A stretch of 64,000 nt of DNA from Microbacterium karelineae (lineage in GTDB: Bacteria > Actinomycetota > Actinomycetes > Actinomycetales > Microbacteriaceae), in the NCBI RefSeq assembly GCF_009745985.1, contig NZ_WFIX01000171.1, positions 1 through 64,000 of the forward strand, written 5' to 3'. This document shows, in pieces, positions 9,916 to 18,955 of this stretch; positions within the stretch are counted from its first letter, which is position 1, and each line of letters begins with the position of its first letter. The notes under the pieces were generated by a model, which made no database searches, was not told the origin of the DNA, and was given only the letters and a program-made list of their open reading frames with translations. Both the position numbers and the translations under genes were made by a program.

Positions 9916-11859
9916 GTGTCCATGAGGACGACAAACACACGCAAGGCCGCAGGCTCGATCTCCGTCCTTGCGCTCGCGACAGGAACGACGCTGCTCTTGT
10001 CGTTCCCGAGCCAGGCCGCGACCGAAGGCGACTTCAGCTACTCGGTCTCAGACGGAACAGCCACAGTCACGGGATACACGGGAGCCGCAACGGCCATCGA
10101 TGTGCCGAGCACGGTGGGCGATGCCGACTATCCGGTAACCGCAATTGGTGAGGGAGCCTTCTACAATCGTGATCTAGTCTCTGCGACAGTTCCCGACAGC
10201 GTCACGACGATCGGGGATGGTGCGTTCGCAAACAACGAACTAACGTCCTTCTCGATCCCTGACACCATGACCACAATCGGACTTGATGCATTCCACAACA
10301 ACCATCTAGTCGATCTCAACATTCCTGATTCCGTCTCGAGTATCGGCTGGGGATCGTTCGGATCCAATCACCTCTCCTCCATCGACATCGGCGCTGGGCT
10401 CACGACGATTTCAGGCGGCACATTCGCAAACAATCGATTGAGATCCATAACAATTCCCGACAACGTCGACATCATCGAAGAGTACGCATTCGAGTCGAAT
10501 GAACTCACATCGGTCGTAATTGGCGCGAGCGTAACTGAGATTGGCATAGCCGCTTTCGGCCAAAACTCCTCACTCACGACTGCGACGTTCACCGGCCCGG
10601 CACCGGCGATGGCAATGGACCCTCGAGACGGGACAGCCCCTTTCGGCCCCCCGTACCCGGAATTCACGGTGTGGTATCCAGCTGAGCATGGGAGCAACCA
10701 TGTCGACGATGGCTACACGTCCCCTGAATGGCAAGGATACCCCTCGGAACCGTATGCCGCACAGGTGACTGCAACCACACAGACAGCGGAGACGCCGTAC
10801 GGCACACCAGCCCGGCTGAAGGTTGCCGTTGCAGATCGCGTTGGGCCCGTACACGACGGCGAAATCCAGGTCATCGACAACGACGGCGTCCCCCTCGGAG
10901 ATGCTGTCGCACTGAGCGAGGACGGCCGCACTACCATCTCGGTCGTTGGGCTTCCGATCGGCATCCATAACGTCAGCGTGCAGTATACGACCCCAGAAGG
11001 TGTAGCCACAGCCACTTCGTCCTCGGTCCCGATAGATGTCGTTGCCGCAACCACCACGACGGACATCTCAATACGACCTACATCGCCCGTGACCGGCCAG
11101 AAGTTCGACATCGTCGTCGAGGTCGCTGCCGATGCACCGAGCATAGTCACGCCCCATGGTGACGTGACGGTCAGGGTCGACAGGGAGGAACAGACAGGTC
11201 CGCTCAATGCAGACGGCGTCGTGACGTTCTCCTTCGACGGACGTACCGCTGGAGTCCACGCTGTACGCGCCCGATACGCTGCGCCCCCCGAGTTCTCCTC
11301 CTCGGAAGCTGAGTTCGAGGGAGTGATCGCTGCTGCCGAGACCGCAGTATCAATCAACACCCCAGAGAGAAGCACATTCGGCGAGCCTTTCTCCACAACG
11401 GGCACGGTCGTCGTCATCGAACCGGGCGCTGGGTCCCCGCACGGTGTAGCAGTCCTCGAGACCCGGCTCGTCGGCGCTGGGATGTACACAGCCCAAGGGA
11501 CACCCGAACGGCCAGACAAATTCGGGAACGTTCAGTTCCGCGTCACAGGTCTCGACAGGGGGACCTATGATCTCCGCGTCGTCTATCGCGGTGATGGTAA
11601 CTTCGCGAGTTCAGAATCGACAACCGTCACGCATGTCGTGGAGCCCCAGGATGATCAAGGTTTGACTCCGATACCAACTCCGGAGCCCGGAGCAGACGGC
11701 ATCCCCGAGCCAAGAAGTGCCCCTGGTCCCGACGAACCTGACTCACTCGCCGCAACTGGCACCGACCGGCAGGCAATTGCAATCGTCTCCGTTGTCGGCA
11801 TCACAATGGGTATCGCAGGGGCTGTCCTTGCAGTTCGGCACAGGCAAGAAGCCAGGTGA
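9916..11859 (+). CDS. BspA-type leucine-rich-repeat surface protein with LAATG sorting signal
   Basis: A 647-residue secreted protein. GTG 9916 is preceded by AGGGAGG at eight bases; ATG 9922 is the alternative. A signal peptide ends near residue 34 (SFPSQA). Residues about 60-225 are six to seven LRR_5 (BspA-like) repeats with the pattern IPDSVTTIGDGAFANNELTS. Three bacterial Ig-like domains follow (for example VTGQKFDIVVEVAADAPSIV). A proline-rich linker leads to DSLAATG, a hydrophobic helix and the basic tail RHRQEAR. LAxTG is the motif of actinobacterial class E sortases, so covalent wall anchoring is likely. Codons such as CTA, ATA and AGA are commoner than in neighbouring genes, which hints at transfer. 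BspA repeats in other bacteria bind host or matrix proteins; the ligand here is unknown. Confidence 0.88.
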   Translation: MSMRTTNTRKAAGSISVLALATGTTLLLSFPSQAATEGDFSYSVSDGTATVTGYTGAATAIDVPSTVGDADYPVTAIGEGAFYNRDLVSATVPDSVTTIGDGAFANNELTSFSIPDTMTTIGLDAFHNNHLVDLNIPDSVSSIGWGSFGSNHLSSIDIGAGLTTISGGTFANNRLRSITIPDNVDIIEEYAFESNELTSVVIGASVTEIGIAAFGQNSSLTTATFTGPAPAMAMDPRDGTAPFGPPYPEFTVWYPAEHGSNHVDDGYTSPEWQGYPSEPYAAQVTATTQTAETPYGTPARLKVAVADRVGPVHDGEIQVIDNDGVPLGDAVALSEDGRTTISVVGLPIGIHNVSVQYTTPEGVATATSSSVPIDVVAATTTTDISIRPTSPVTGQKFDIVVEVAADAPSIVTPHGDVTVRVDREEQTGPLNADGVVTFSFDGRTAGVHAVRARYAAPPEFSSSEAEFEGVIAAAETAVSINTPERSTFGEPFSTTGTVVVIEPGAGSPHGVAVLETRLVGAGMYTAQGTPERPDKFGNVQFRVTGLDRGTYDLRVVYRGDGNFASSESTTVTHVVEPQDDQGLTPIPTPEPGADGIPEPRSAPGPDEPDSLAATGTDRQAIAIVSVVGITMGIAGAVLAVRHRQEAR

Positions 11860-12214
11860 GGTCCGCGGCGCCTACCTGCGCGACGATGTGCGACCGCGAG
11901 ATCACGTTCATCCCACGATCAAACACAACGCTGTTGCTGACGCAAGAACAATCTTGGCGAGCACATCGTTAATCTCAATCAAACTTTCGCATTCGATCAT
12001 TCGAAGCACCTCCCTCAATTTTCCATGGTTGGGAGCACGCTCGTGACCCAAGATCGTGCACACAATGGGCACATAATCTACTCATCACGCTTGAGGATAT
12101 AGAGCCTGGCCGACCCTCGCGATAAACGGTCAATTGAGAAGAAATATCGCACGACTGGTCGCTCCCCTTGACGAATCGCGCTCCGCAGATCTCTCGCGGT
12201 GTCGCTTACTGCCG
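11860..12214 (+). other. 355-base AT-richer gap between convergent genes
   Basis: No convincing gene, RNA or strong terminator is visible. It has long A/T-rich stretches unlike the rest of the window and one small inverted repeat (TTCGA-TCAT-TCGAA, 11992-12005). It separates two genes that share the leucine-rich-repeat fold and shares their lower-GC character. Confidence 0.5.
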
Positions 12215-14236
12215 TCACTCGCGACCGTTCTGCGCCGAGATCGCCGCCACGAGGCCATGAGATGCATGTGACGCGACAGTAACTCGCCGAGCTTCACGCT
12301 TGTCCAGATTCTGAGCCCCGTGACCGCGCGAACTGGATGACGTCGGCCGCTGTTCGACCGGGAGCTTCGATCGAGAATGTCGTCGACGGGTCACGAACGC
12401 GCGTGATATCGAGATGACGGCTGTCAGCACAAGGAAGATGACGGCGACGCCCCCGACCACCCCCACAGGGACTGACCGATCAACGAAAGACGCTACGGTC
12501 GTGAGAACACCTCGACCCCCCGGAGCTTCGCGACGAAGATAATGGGTCGCACTAGGATCGTAGGTGACGTCTCGACGGACAACCTGATGATCGAAGGTGA
12601 CGGCATCCGACCCTAACCTGCCCAAGCGCGACACACTCATCGGCTCGCTGTCTCGAGTCTCACCGACGCGATAATATCGGGCGAAATCCGACATCGGATT
12701 CTCGGCCCGACTGTAGGTACTGAGGCCATCACCAGTGAACCGCACCGTTGCCGCAGGTGCGCCGCTCACAGCAGATCTCACGTCGAGGACGAGCAACGCT
12801 GGATTGACGATCACGGCGCCGGGGATGTCCACGTGGCCGAACGGGTTGCTGGACGGCACAGTGACGAGCCGCGCATAGACTGACGAATCCAATGACGAAT
12901 ACGTGAGCGCATCTTCCAACCCATACACTCGACCACGAACCTCGATGCGACGCAACTTATTCTCCGCAAACGCATCGGGAGCGACGGTGGTTGCGTTCGC
13001 CCGCCGGAGATACCCACGTATGAACAGCCCAGTCGGTGTGAGATGACCAGCCTGCCAGCCTCCATCGTCACCCGCCCTCGGTGTGACCACGGTGTTCGGC
13101 GTCGATGTGCGAGACACCGACCACATGATCGAACTGATTCCGCGGGCGTCAAGGAAGTCCGTCCAGATTCGCGCCTGCGTCTCGTTCATTCTGCCGCGAC
13201 CGCTGTAGTCTCCGACGCCCCACTCGGAGACGAACATCGGCAGGCCATCCTCATATGCGGCAGCGACGCGCGCGCGGACATAGGACTGCCCACCGCCATC
13301 TGCATAAAAGTGAAGTGCATATGCGATGTTCGACAGGTCGAGCGGATCATCTGCCGCAATGTCGACATGACCTGAGTAATTCGGAGTGCCGACGATAATG
13401 AGGGAATCCGGAGAGTTCTCCCTGATCACTCGCGTCATCTGAGATGCATAGCGCTTCACGACCGACCAGCTTGTCCCTTCACGCGGCTCGTTGTAGACCT
13501 CGTAGATCACGTTCTGCACATCCGCGTAGTCGGACGAGAATCGGTCGAAGAACTCCCGCGCCTCCGTCACATGCTTCTGAGCCTCATGTGAATGCCAGTC
13601 GACGACGACGTACACGCCTCGCTCGATCGCCTGGTCGACAACCGCCGCGACGCGCGCATAGTTCGCTTCTGGGTCATCGAGGTACCCGCCTTCAGCCTCC
13701 ACGTTCGCTGGCGCGCGAATGACGCTGACTTCGAACTCATCGACGAGTTCGTCCACGACGCCCGGCGTGAAGAAGGAGCCTCCCCAATTGCTATGGAACA
13801 AGCTGATGCCCCGCAGCTGAACGTCCTGGCCGTCAGCGTCGACGATGGATCGCCCTGAAACGCTCAGTCCGCCATGCTCATCGACGGGCCTGGCTGTCGA
13901 CGGGTTACCCAAAGTCACGGCAGTGAGGCCATTGCCTCTGAATGCACCCGAACCGATCTCGCCCACCGATGGCGGAATCACGACCGACGACAGGCCGGCA
14001 CCAGCGAACGCACTATCGCTGATCGCTCTCACGCGCTCGCCGCGAATCACGTCCGGAATGACGAGGTCCGCGCCGTCGGCCCCACCACTGTAGCCCGTGA
14101 TGGCGACACCCCCGGAGGAGAGCGCCATCGTCGTGTAGGTCGATGCCTCGTCCTCCGCTGCCGCTCCTGACGCTGTGAGCGCGCTGGTCAACGCCACCGT
14201 GGCGGCGACGAGCGCGAAAGCAGTGCGTCCGAACAT
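12215..14236 (-). CDS. Secreted GH5-type glycosidase inserted in a BspA-like repeat domain, C-terminal membrane anchor
   Basis: A 673-residue protein with a signal peptide (residues 1-27). Residues 45-110 are BspA-like repeats (AISDSAFAGAGLSSVVIPPS) closely matching the start of the protein at 9916. Residues about 120-410 are a glycoside hydrolase family 5 (cellulase-like) barrel: LRGISLFHSNWGG, VVVDWHSHEA, acid/base E250 in YEVYNEP and nucleophile E338 in FVSEWG. A further repeat unit follows at 418-450 (VAPDAFAENKLRRIEVRG), so the enzyme lies inside the repeat domain. A transmembrane helix near residues 600-625 precedes a basic cytoplasmic tail; no LPxTG or LAxTG is seen. Both catalytic residues are present. 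It probably cuts a beta-linked glycan at the cell surface, perhaps the locus polymer. Confidence 0.85.
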   Translation of the reverse strand: MFGRTAFALVAATVALTSALTASGAAAEDEASTYTTMALSSGGVAITGYSGGADGADLVIPDVIRGERVRAISDSAFAGAGLSSVVIPPSVGEIGSGAFRGNGLTAVTLGNPSTARPVDEHGGLSVSGRSIVDADGQDVQLRGISLFHSNWGGSFFTPGVVDELVDEFEVSVIRAPANVEAEGGYLDDPEANYARVAAVVDQAIERGVYVVVDWHSHEAQKHVTEAREFFDRFSSDYADVQNVIYEVYNEPREGTSWSVVKRYASQMTRVIRENSPDSLIIVGTPNYSGHVDIAADDPLDLSNIAYALHFYADGGGQSYVRARVAAAYEDGLPMFVSEWGVGDYSGRGRMNETQARIWTDFLDARGISSIMWSVSRTSTPNTVVTPRAGDDGGWQAGHLTPTGLFIRGYLRRANATTVAPDAFAENKLRRIEVRGRVYGLEDALTYSSLDSSVYARLVTVPSSNPFGHVDIPGAVIVNPALLVLDVRSAVSGAPAATVRFTGDGLSTYSRAENPMSDFARYYRVGETRDSEPMSVSRLGRLGSDAVTFDHQVVRRDVTYDPSATHYLRREAPGGRGVLTTVASFVDRSVPVGVVGGVAVIFLVLTAVISISRAFVTRRRHSRSKLPVEQRPTSSSSRGHGAQNLDKREARRVTVASHASHGLVAAISAQNGRE

Positions 14237-14438
14237 AGCCTCGTTCGAAAGAAGCGGACAGGAACACGTCTACGGTATGAGATCGAGTCCGGGATCCACC
14301 GGCGGACCCGCCGCGCCGTGCGTGTCGGCCAACTGGAATCACCCCGTTCTCGGATGCATCCTGTACAGCGTGTTGCAGAGAGCGGTCCGACTCGCCTGAT
14401 ACTCCGCTCGTCCCGCGGCAAGTCCGGCGTTCGACGCC

Positions 14439-14470
14439 GAAGGAGGAGCGGATCGCTCCGCTCCTCCTTC
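14439..14470 (-). terminator. Perfect 14-bp hairpin
   Basis: A perfect 14-bp stem (GAAGGAGGAGCGGA) with loop TCGC lies 40 bases after the stop of the 14511-16214 gene. No T-run follows, as is common in high-GC actinobacteria. The remainder of 14237-14510 holds the upstream region of the GH5 gene's neighbour on the same strand and shows no gene. Confidence 0.7.
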
Positions 14471-14510
14471 GTTGCGCATGCCGCGACTGGCGCGACTCGG
14501 CGTCAGGCTC

Positions 14511-16214
14511 TCAGTTTGCGCTGAGCGTCGTGCCTTCCTCGATCGTGTACTCGAAAGGCCCGGTCTCTTCCCAGAGCTTCCAGAGCTTGGGCGAGACCTT
14601 GACAGTGATCTCGCCGTTCACCATCCAGGGCTTCGTGAGCTCCAGCGAGACCTCACCTGTCTGGCTCCAGTCCTGCTGTACCGGAGTGCCATTCACGAAC
14701 CAGCGATAGTGGAACATCGTCCGCTCGATGTTGTGGACCACTCCGGGAAGGAACGTATCGTCGATCGCCTCGACCGTGACGACGTCGCCGACGGCGTCGG
14801 CCGATCCGGACACCGCGAGCTCGCCACGGTCGAAGCCCTGCCAGGTGTTCGGACCGACAGTCGCGGTCGCGAGCGGGAGAACGAGCTGACCGTCGAGGAT
14901 GTTCACCTCAAGCGCCGAGATCGAGAGCATTCCACCCGCGTCCAGGCTGCCCTCATCCGTGACGTTGTTCACGTTGAGCGCAAGCGCGGCGCTGAGTTCC
15001 GCAGTCAGCGGAGCAAGCAGTGAATCGTTGAGTCCGCCGAGCAAGTCAAAGATGCCATCGGTGATAGCACCGAGAAGCTCTCCGACGTCAGCCGAATCGA
15101 GGACTCCTCCGAGCAGGCCGCCGAGCAGACCACCGAGCAGACCGTCAAGTGTGTCGACCAGACCGCCGAGGCCGAGCTGGTCAAGCAGGTCGAGGTCAAG
15201 CGTGTCAAGCACGCTCTCCAGAAGCCCGCTCTCGACCGCGTCGGCGAGGTTGCCGAGAAGGTCATCCTGCAGCTGGCTTCCGAGGAGATCGGAGACTGTG
15301 TTCTCGATCGTCGTGATGACAGCGCCCGGGAGGTATTCGAGAAGGTTCGTTCCCTCGGGCAGGTCGTTGATGCTCGTCACGCCATGCTGCTCGAGCAGCG
15401 TGTCGACGCTGACGACGACCTGTCCGTGCTCATTGAGCAGTCCGGCATCCTCAAGGCTCAGACCGAGAACCGAGAGAAGACTCTCGAGCGTCTCGAGCGT
15501 CGGCTCGATGACACTTCCGCCGACGGCGATGTCGACGCCCGCGATACCGTAGTCGGTCTGGTGTGCGTACCAGCCACCCGGTACGCCCTTGCGCGCCTTG
15601 ATCGGATTGCGGTTGTCGCCAGCCGCCGCGTAAAGAGCACCGATCTCAGCCGAGACGCTCACGGCGCCCAGGTCGAGGTTCAGAGCCGCGGCAGGCGCCT
15701 CATCGATCGCCGGGGCGTCGAGGACGTAGCCGCCGCCATCGGGCAGTGCCTTCACAGCACCGTCCATCGCGGAAGCCGTGCCCGCGAACGCGACCGACCC
15801 TCCGAACCGCGAAGCCTTAGTCCACTCCGTGACCGCGCCGATCTGGAGGATGTCGCCGAGTGAGCCACCGAGGTCGAGGCCGATGTCTCCGAGCTCGAGG
15901 CTGCCGAGGAGGGTGGCATCGATATCCTCACTCAGGATCAGGCCGTTGCCCCCGGCGATCTGCGTGGCTCCGTCGGCCCAGTCAGCCGACGTGTAGTTCG
16001 GGTTGTGCTCGAGCGTCGCGCCATCGAGTGTCGCGAGATCGGCTGTACTCAGGCCTTCGAGCAAGGAATCCGGGATTCCGATGAACTGTGCGTGCGCGTA
16101 CGATGCGGCCTCACCGGGCTCGGCGATGGCCGCAGACGGCACGGCGATGACGCCAACGAGGGCGCCGGCCGTCAGGCAGGCAGCGCCTGCGAGACGTTTG
16201 CGGGTGATAGGCAT
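14511..16214 (-). CDS. Secreted choice-of-anchor-G-like surface protein
   Basis: A 567-residue exported protein. I start it at ATG 16214, with AGGGA about five bases upstream; a longer frame would add 13 residues. The signal peptide is clear (LAGAACLTAGALVGVIAVPS, then SAAIA). The mature protein is rich in Leu, Gly and Asp and has a low-complexity central run, TLDGLLGGLLGGLLGG, near residues 340-365. The overall pattern fits actinobacterial proteins annotated as choice-of-anchor G; that match is from memory. No LPxTG or LAxTG motif or C-terminal membrane helix is present, so it may be released or held non-covalently. It is divergent from the flippase gene at 16497. Confidence 0.7.
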   Translation of the reverse strand: MPITRKRLAGAACLTAGALVGVIAVPSAAIAEPGEAASYAHAQFIGIPDSLLEGLSTADLATLDGATLEHNPNYTSADWADGATQIAGGNGLILSEDIDATLLGSLELGDIGLDLGGSLGDILQIGAVTEWTKASRFGGSVAFAGTASAMDGAVKALPDGGGYVLDAPAIDEAPAAALNLDLGAVSVSAEIGALYAAAGDNRNPIKARKGVPGGWYAHQTDYGIAGVDIAVGGSVIEPTLETLESLLSVLGLSLEDAGLLNEHGQVVVSVDTLLEQHGVTSINDLPEGTNLLEYLPGAVITTIENTVSDLLGSQLQDDLLGNLADAVESGLLESVLDTLDLDLLDQLGLGGLVDTLDGLLGGLLGGLLGGVLDSADVGELLGAITDGIFDLLGGLNDSLLAPLTAELSAALALNVNNVTDEGSLDAGGMLSISALEVNILDGQLVLPLATATVGPNTWQGFDRGELAVSGSADAVGDVVTVEAIDDTFLPGVVHNIERTMFHYRWFVNGTPVQQDWSQTGEVSLELTKPWMVNGEITVKVSPKLWKLWEETGPFEYTIEEGTTLSAN

Positions 16215-16496
16215 GTGGTTCCCTAGTGTGCTGCGTGGTCGGGCGTGGGACATGGTGAGGCTACCGCATGAACCGGAATTCCACTATGCCTGGGGCGGTT
16301 CTTCCACAGCGTGTGGCGACCGCCTGCTTCTCGTGACTGCTCGACGCTGTGTCACAGCAGAGCGAGTCTCACGACGCGCAGGGCCATCCGGAGCGTTGTC
16401 GGCGCCAACGTCCACTCAGTAGCGGCTTGGACCAGCGCTATAGGGTTTCATCTAGTTGCGGGGCGGCCTCGCGGCCCCCGACGCACAGAGGAGCAC

Positions 16497-17669
16497 ATGA
16501 GTACACGACGCGCACACCTGATCAACGCTTCCGGATCACTCCTCATCCCGGCGAGTGCCCTGCTGGTCGCACCGATCCTCGCCCGCGCGCTGGGTCCCTT
16601 CGAACGGGGGATCTTCTCGAACGATCAGGCGCTCATCATGATCGCCTCCTCGATCTTCGCCCTCGGCGTGTCCGACAGCTCAGCCGTTCACTGGGCGACC
16701 TGGGGGCGCGGGTCTCGCAGGACCATCTTCTCGCTCAATCTCGTCGGCGGCACCCTCCTCGGGTCGCTGCTGGCGGCGTTCGCGTTCACCACAAGAGACG
16801 CATCCGCATGGGAGATCGCTCTGATCGTCCTCGGCGGATGCACGTTGGCTCTCGCGAAGCATGCCCGAGGCATCTCGCTCAGCCACAAGATGATCGCTGC
16901 GGTCGGCATCGAGAAATGGATCACGGCGATCGGGCGCCTCGTGCTCACGGTCGCACTCGCCTTCGCCGGAGCACTCACCGTCGAGACAGCGCTTGCGACG
17001 ATCATCCTCCCGCAGTTCGCGGGTGCGATCATGCTTATCATCGCATCGGCACGGCGACGCGAGACAGCCGAAGCGGCGCGCCCGGTGAATCGACGGGCGC
17101 TCGCGTGGATGATCGGCGGCGCCACCGCGAGCGTCCTGCTCGTCAACGTGGACCAGGCGATCCTTCTACCGTTCATCGGAGCGACCGAACTCGGCTACTA
17201 CGCGATCGCTGTCACGATCGCCGAGGTGTACACCGCCGCCGCCAAACCGTTCCGTGACTCGGCCCTGGCCTCTGCCGACGTCACGCGGATCAGGAAGACG
17301 ATCGTGTCCTGCATCCTCGCCCTGTCGGGCATGAGTGCATTGGCCGCCGCGGTCATGTGGTTCGGAGTCCCGCTCATATTCGGAGACGAGTACGCTCCCG
17401 CGGTCGGCGCCTGTTACGTGATGGTCGTCGGCGGTGTCGCGAAGGGGACAGGATTTCTTCTGAACGGCACCCTCGGGCGCACCCACCAGGTGCGAACGCG
17501 CTTCGTGATCACCTGGGCCGCCGTCATCGTCAACCTCGGCCTCATTCCCTTCCTCGCGCCCTGGGGCGCCGTCGGCGCAGCGACTGCCGCGACCTTTGGC
17601 TACCTGACGCTCATGCTCGGAGGACTCCCCTTCGCGCTTCGCGGCGCGAAGCGCGCTTCCGATGCATGA
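16497..17669 (+). CDS. Polysaccharide flippase (Wzx/MATE-like)
   Basis: A 390-residue integral membrane protein with about ten to twelve hydrophobic segments. It starts at ATG 16497 with GAGGAG four bases upstream. The N-terminal pattern (INASGSLLIPASALLVAPIL, then ARALGPFERGIFSNDQAL) and the later GATASVLLVNVDQAILLPFI are typical of oligosaccharide flippases of the MOP superfamily. Such proteins move lipid-linked repeat units from the inner to the outer face of the membrane. It ends six bases before the convergent pyruvyl transferase gene. A second flippase is at 36958-38178, and the two are not close copies. Confidence 0.85.
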   Translation: MSTRRAHLINASGSLLIPASALLVAPILARALGPFERGIFSNDQALIMIASSIFALGVSDSSAVHWATWGRGSRRTIFSLNLVGGTLLGSLLAAFAFTTRDASAWEIALIVLGGCTLALAKHARGISLSHKMIAAVGIEKWITAIGRLVLTVALAFAGALTVETALATIILPQFAGAIMLIIASARRRETAEAARPVNRRALAWMIGGATASVLLVNVDQAILLPFIGATELGYYAIAVTIAEVYTAAAKPFRDSALASADVTRIRKTIVSCILALSGMSALAAAVMWFGVPLIFGDEYAPAVGACYVMVVGGVAKGTGFLLNGTLGRTHQVRTRFVITWAAVIVNLGLIPFLAPWGAVGAATAATFGYLTLMLGGLPFALRGAKRASDA

Positions 17670-17675
17670 TCCGAA

Positions 17676-18854
17676 TCAGGACATCCTCCAGGCCTCGGGC
17701 TGCGACTTCCACGCCTGAGTCTTCGCCGCAAGGGACGCTCGAACTCCGTCATCACGACTGAGTCGGTCGACGAGCTCAGCCACCTGGTCGACGACGTCAT
17801 CGGCGTCCCACGGCACCACGCTGTCGCCGGCGCCGTACCAGGTAAACTGCCCACGGAATTTGTCGACGTAGTCGAGCCCGATCGTCGGCACCGCCTGACT
17901 CAGACTCGCAACACCCGCATGCATTCGGCTCGTGACATGGAGATCGACCGCGGCGAGGATCGCCTTTGCTTCTCGCGCGGACCCCGGAACCGCCGATATC
18001 GCTCCTGCCCCGAGCGCGGTGGACACAGCGCGAGCGAGATCAGGATCGCCCTGCCTGGCTCTGATGTCGTGCGCCAGCACGAGGACATCGAACCCGGCGC
18101 TCTGAAGCCTCTCGCCGATGCGACGGAAATACCCGAGCATGTCCTGAGACGAGAAGTTGACACCCAGGTGGTTGTTGATCGTGAGCGCGGCCGTACGCCG
18201 TCCATCGGCCCATTCCGCGATTCGCGAGCTTGCCTCGGTGAATGCGGGAGTGAGAAAGATGCCGACATCGGGTGCGGCTGACACATCCTCACGCCCGAAC
18301 ACCTCTCGCGCACGCTCCTGGGAGAACGGATCTCGCGCGCAGATGCGGACAGCAGGGTTGAGACGTCGAAGCAGATGAGCCCCCTCCCGCGAAATGCTCT
18401 TGCGCAGACTGAAGTTGAAGAGCGTCGCCGGCGCCCCCGACGCGGCGGCGAGATTGAGCGTGCTGAGCTTCGCGCTCACGTGGCGAATGCCGTAGGAGAA
18501 ATCCGCTCCATCCGCCCCGATGACGACAGCCCGGCTGAACGGGTCGTCCGCCGCCGGCGGACTCCACATGGCGCCGCTCCCGGCCAGACCGTCCTCGAAG
18601 CTCACGGCATCCGGAACGCCCAGCTCGCGCCAAGGGTCGAGATCACCTGGCGCGACCAGAGACCAGTCGCTCCCCATCTGCCCCAGGACGGCGCCCGTCC
18701 CGAGCACGAGCGCCTCGTCGCCGAAGGAACCGTGCGCAGCGGGTGCGAACACGAGGGCAGGCCCCCCACCGCGGAAGCGCTTGTCCTGTCGATACACCGA
18801 CATCGCGCGGTGCGCGGCAGCAACCGCCAACAGTCGCTTGATCTTCTTCGCCAT
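17676..18854 (-). CDS. Polysaccharide pyruvyl transferase family protein
   Basis: A 392-residue protein of the PF04230 family, which adds ketal-linked pyruvate from phosphoenolpyruvate to a sugar and gives the polymer a negative charge. Family features visible are ALVFAPAAHGSFGDEALVLG near the N-terminus, VVIGADGADFSYGIRHVSAK, the segment ALTINNHLGVNFSSQDMLGY and the C-terminal SRMHAGVASLSQAVPTIGL with YVDKFRG. ATG 18854 is chosen because GGAAGGAT lies six to eight bases upstream; a longer frame begins at 18935. It follows the acyltransferase at 18956 on the same strand, so the two may be co-transcribed. The acceptor sugar is unknown. Confidence 0.85.
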   Translation of the reverse strand: MAKKIKRLLAVAAAHRAMSVYRQDKRFRGGGPALVFAPAAHGSFGDEALVLGTGAVLGQMGSDWSLVAPGDLDPWRELGVPDAVSFEDGLAGSGAMWSPPAADDPFSRAVVIGADGADFSYGIRHVSAKLSTLNLAAASGAPATLFNFSLRKSISREGAHLLRRLNPAVRICARDPFSQERAREVFGREDVSAAPDVGIFLTPAFTEASSRIAEWADGRRTAALTINNHLGVNFSSQDMLGYFRRIGERLQSAGFDVLVLAHDIRARQGDPDLARAVSTALGAGAISAVPGSAREAKAILAAVDLHVTSRMHAGVASLSQAVPTIGLDYVDKFRGQFTWYGAGDSVVPWDADDVVDQVAELVDRLSRDDGVRASLAAKTQAWKSQPEAWRMS

Positions 18855-18955
18855 CTGGATCCTTCCGCAGCACAGCACAGCTCGGCTCTTGCTCCGCGCT
18901 GATTCGTGCGCAACGAGGAACTTCGCGGTCCTCATTCAGGCGAGGACACTTCAAC

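Noticed and set aside
11717-12046. Plus-strand frame running out of the repeat-protein gene into the gap
   Set aside because: Most of it overlaps the repeat-protein gene in another frame. There is no ribosome-binding site and no recognisable protein feature.
14237-14438. Gap checked for a small gene or RNA
   Set aside because: No supported reading frame or stable fold was seen beyond the terminator hairpin that follows at 14439.
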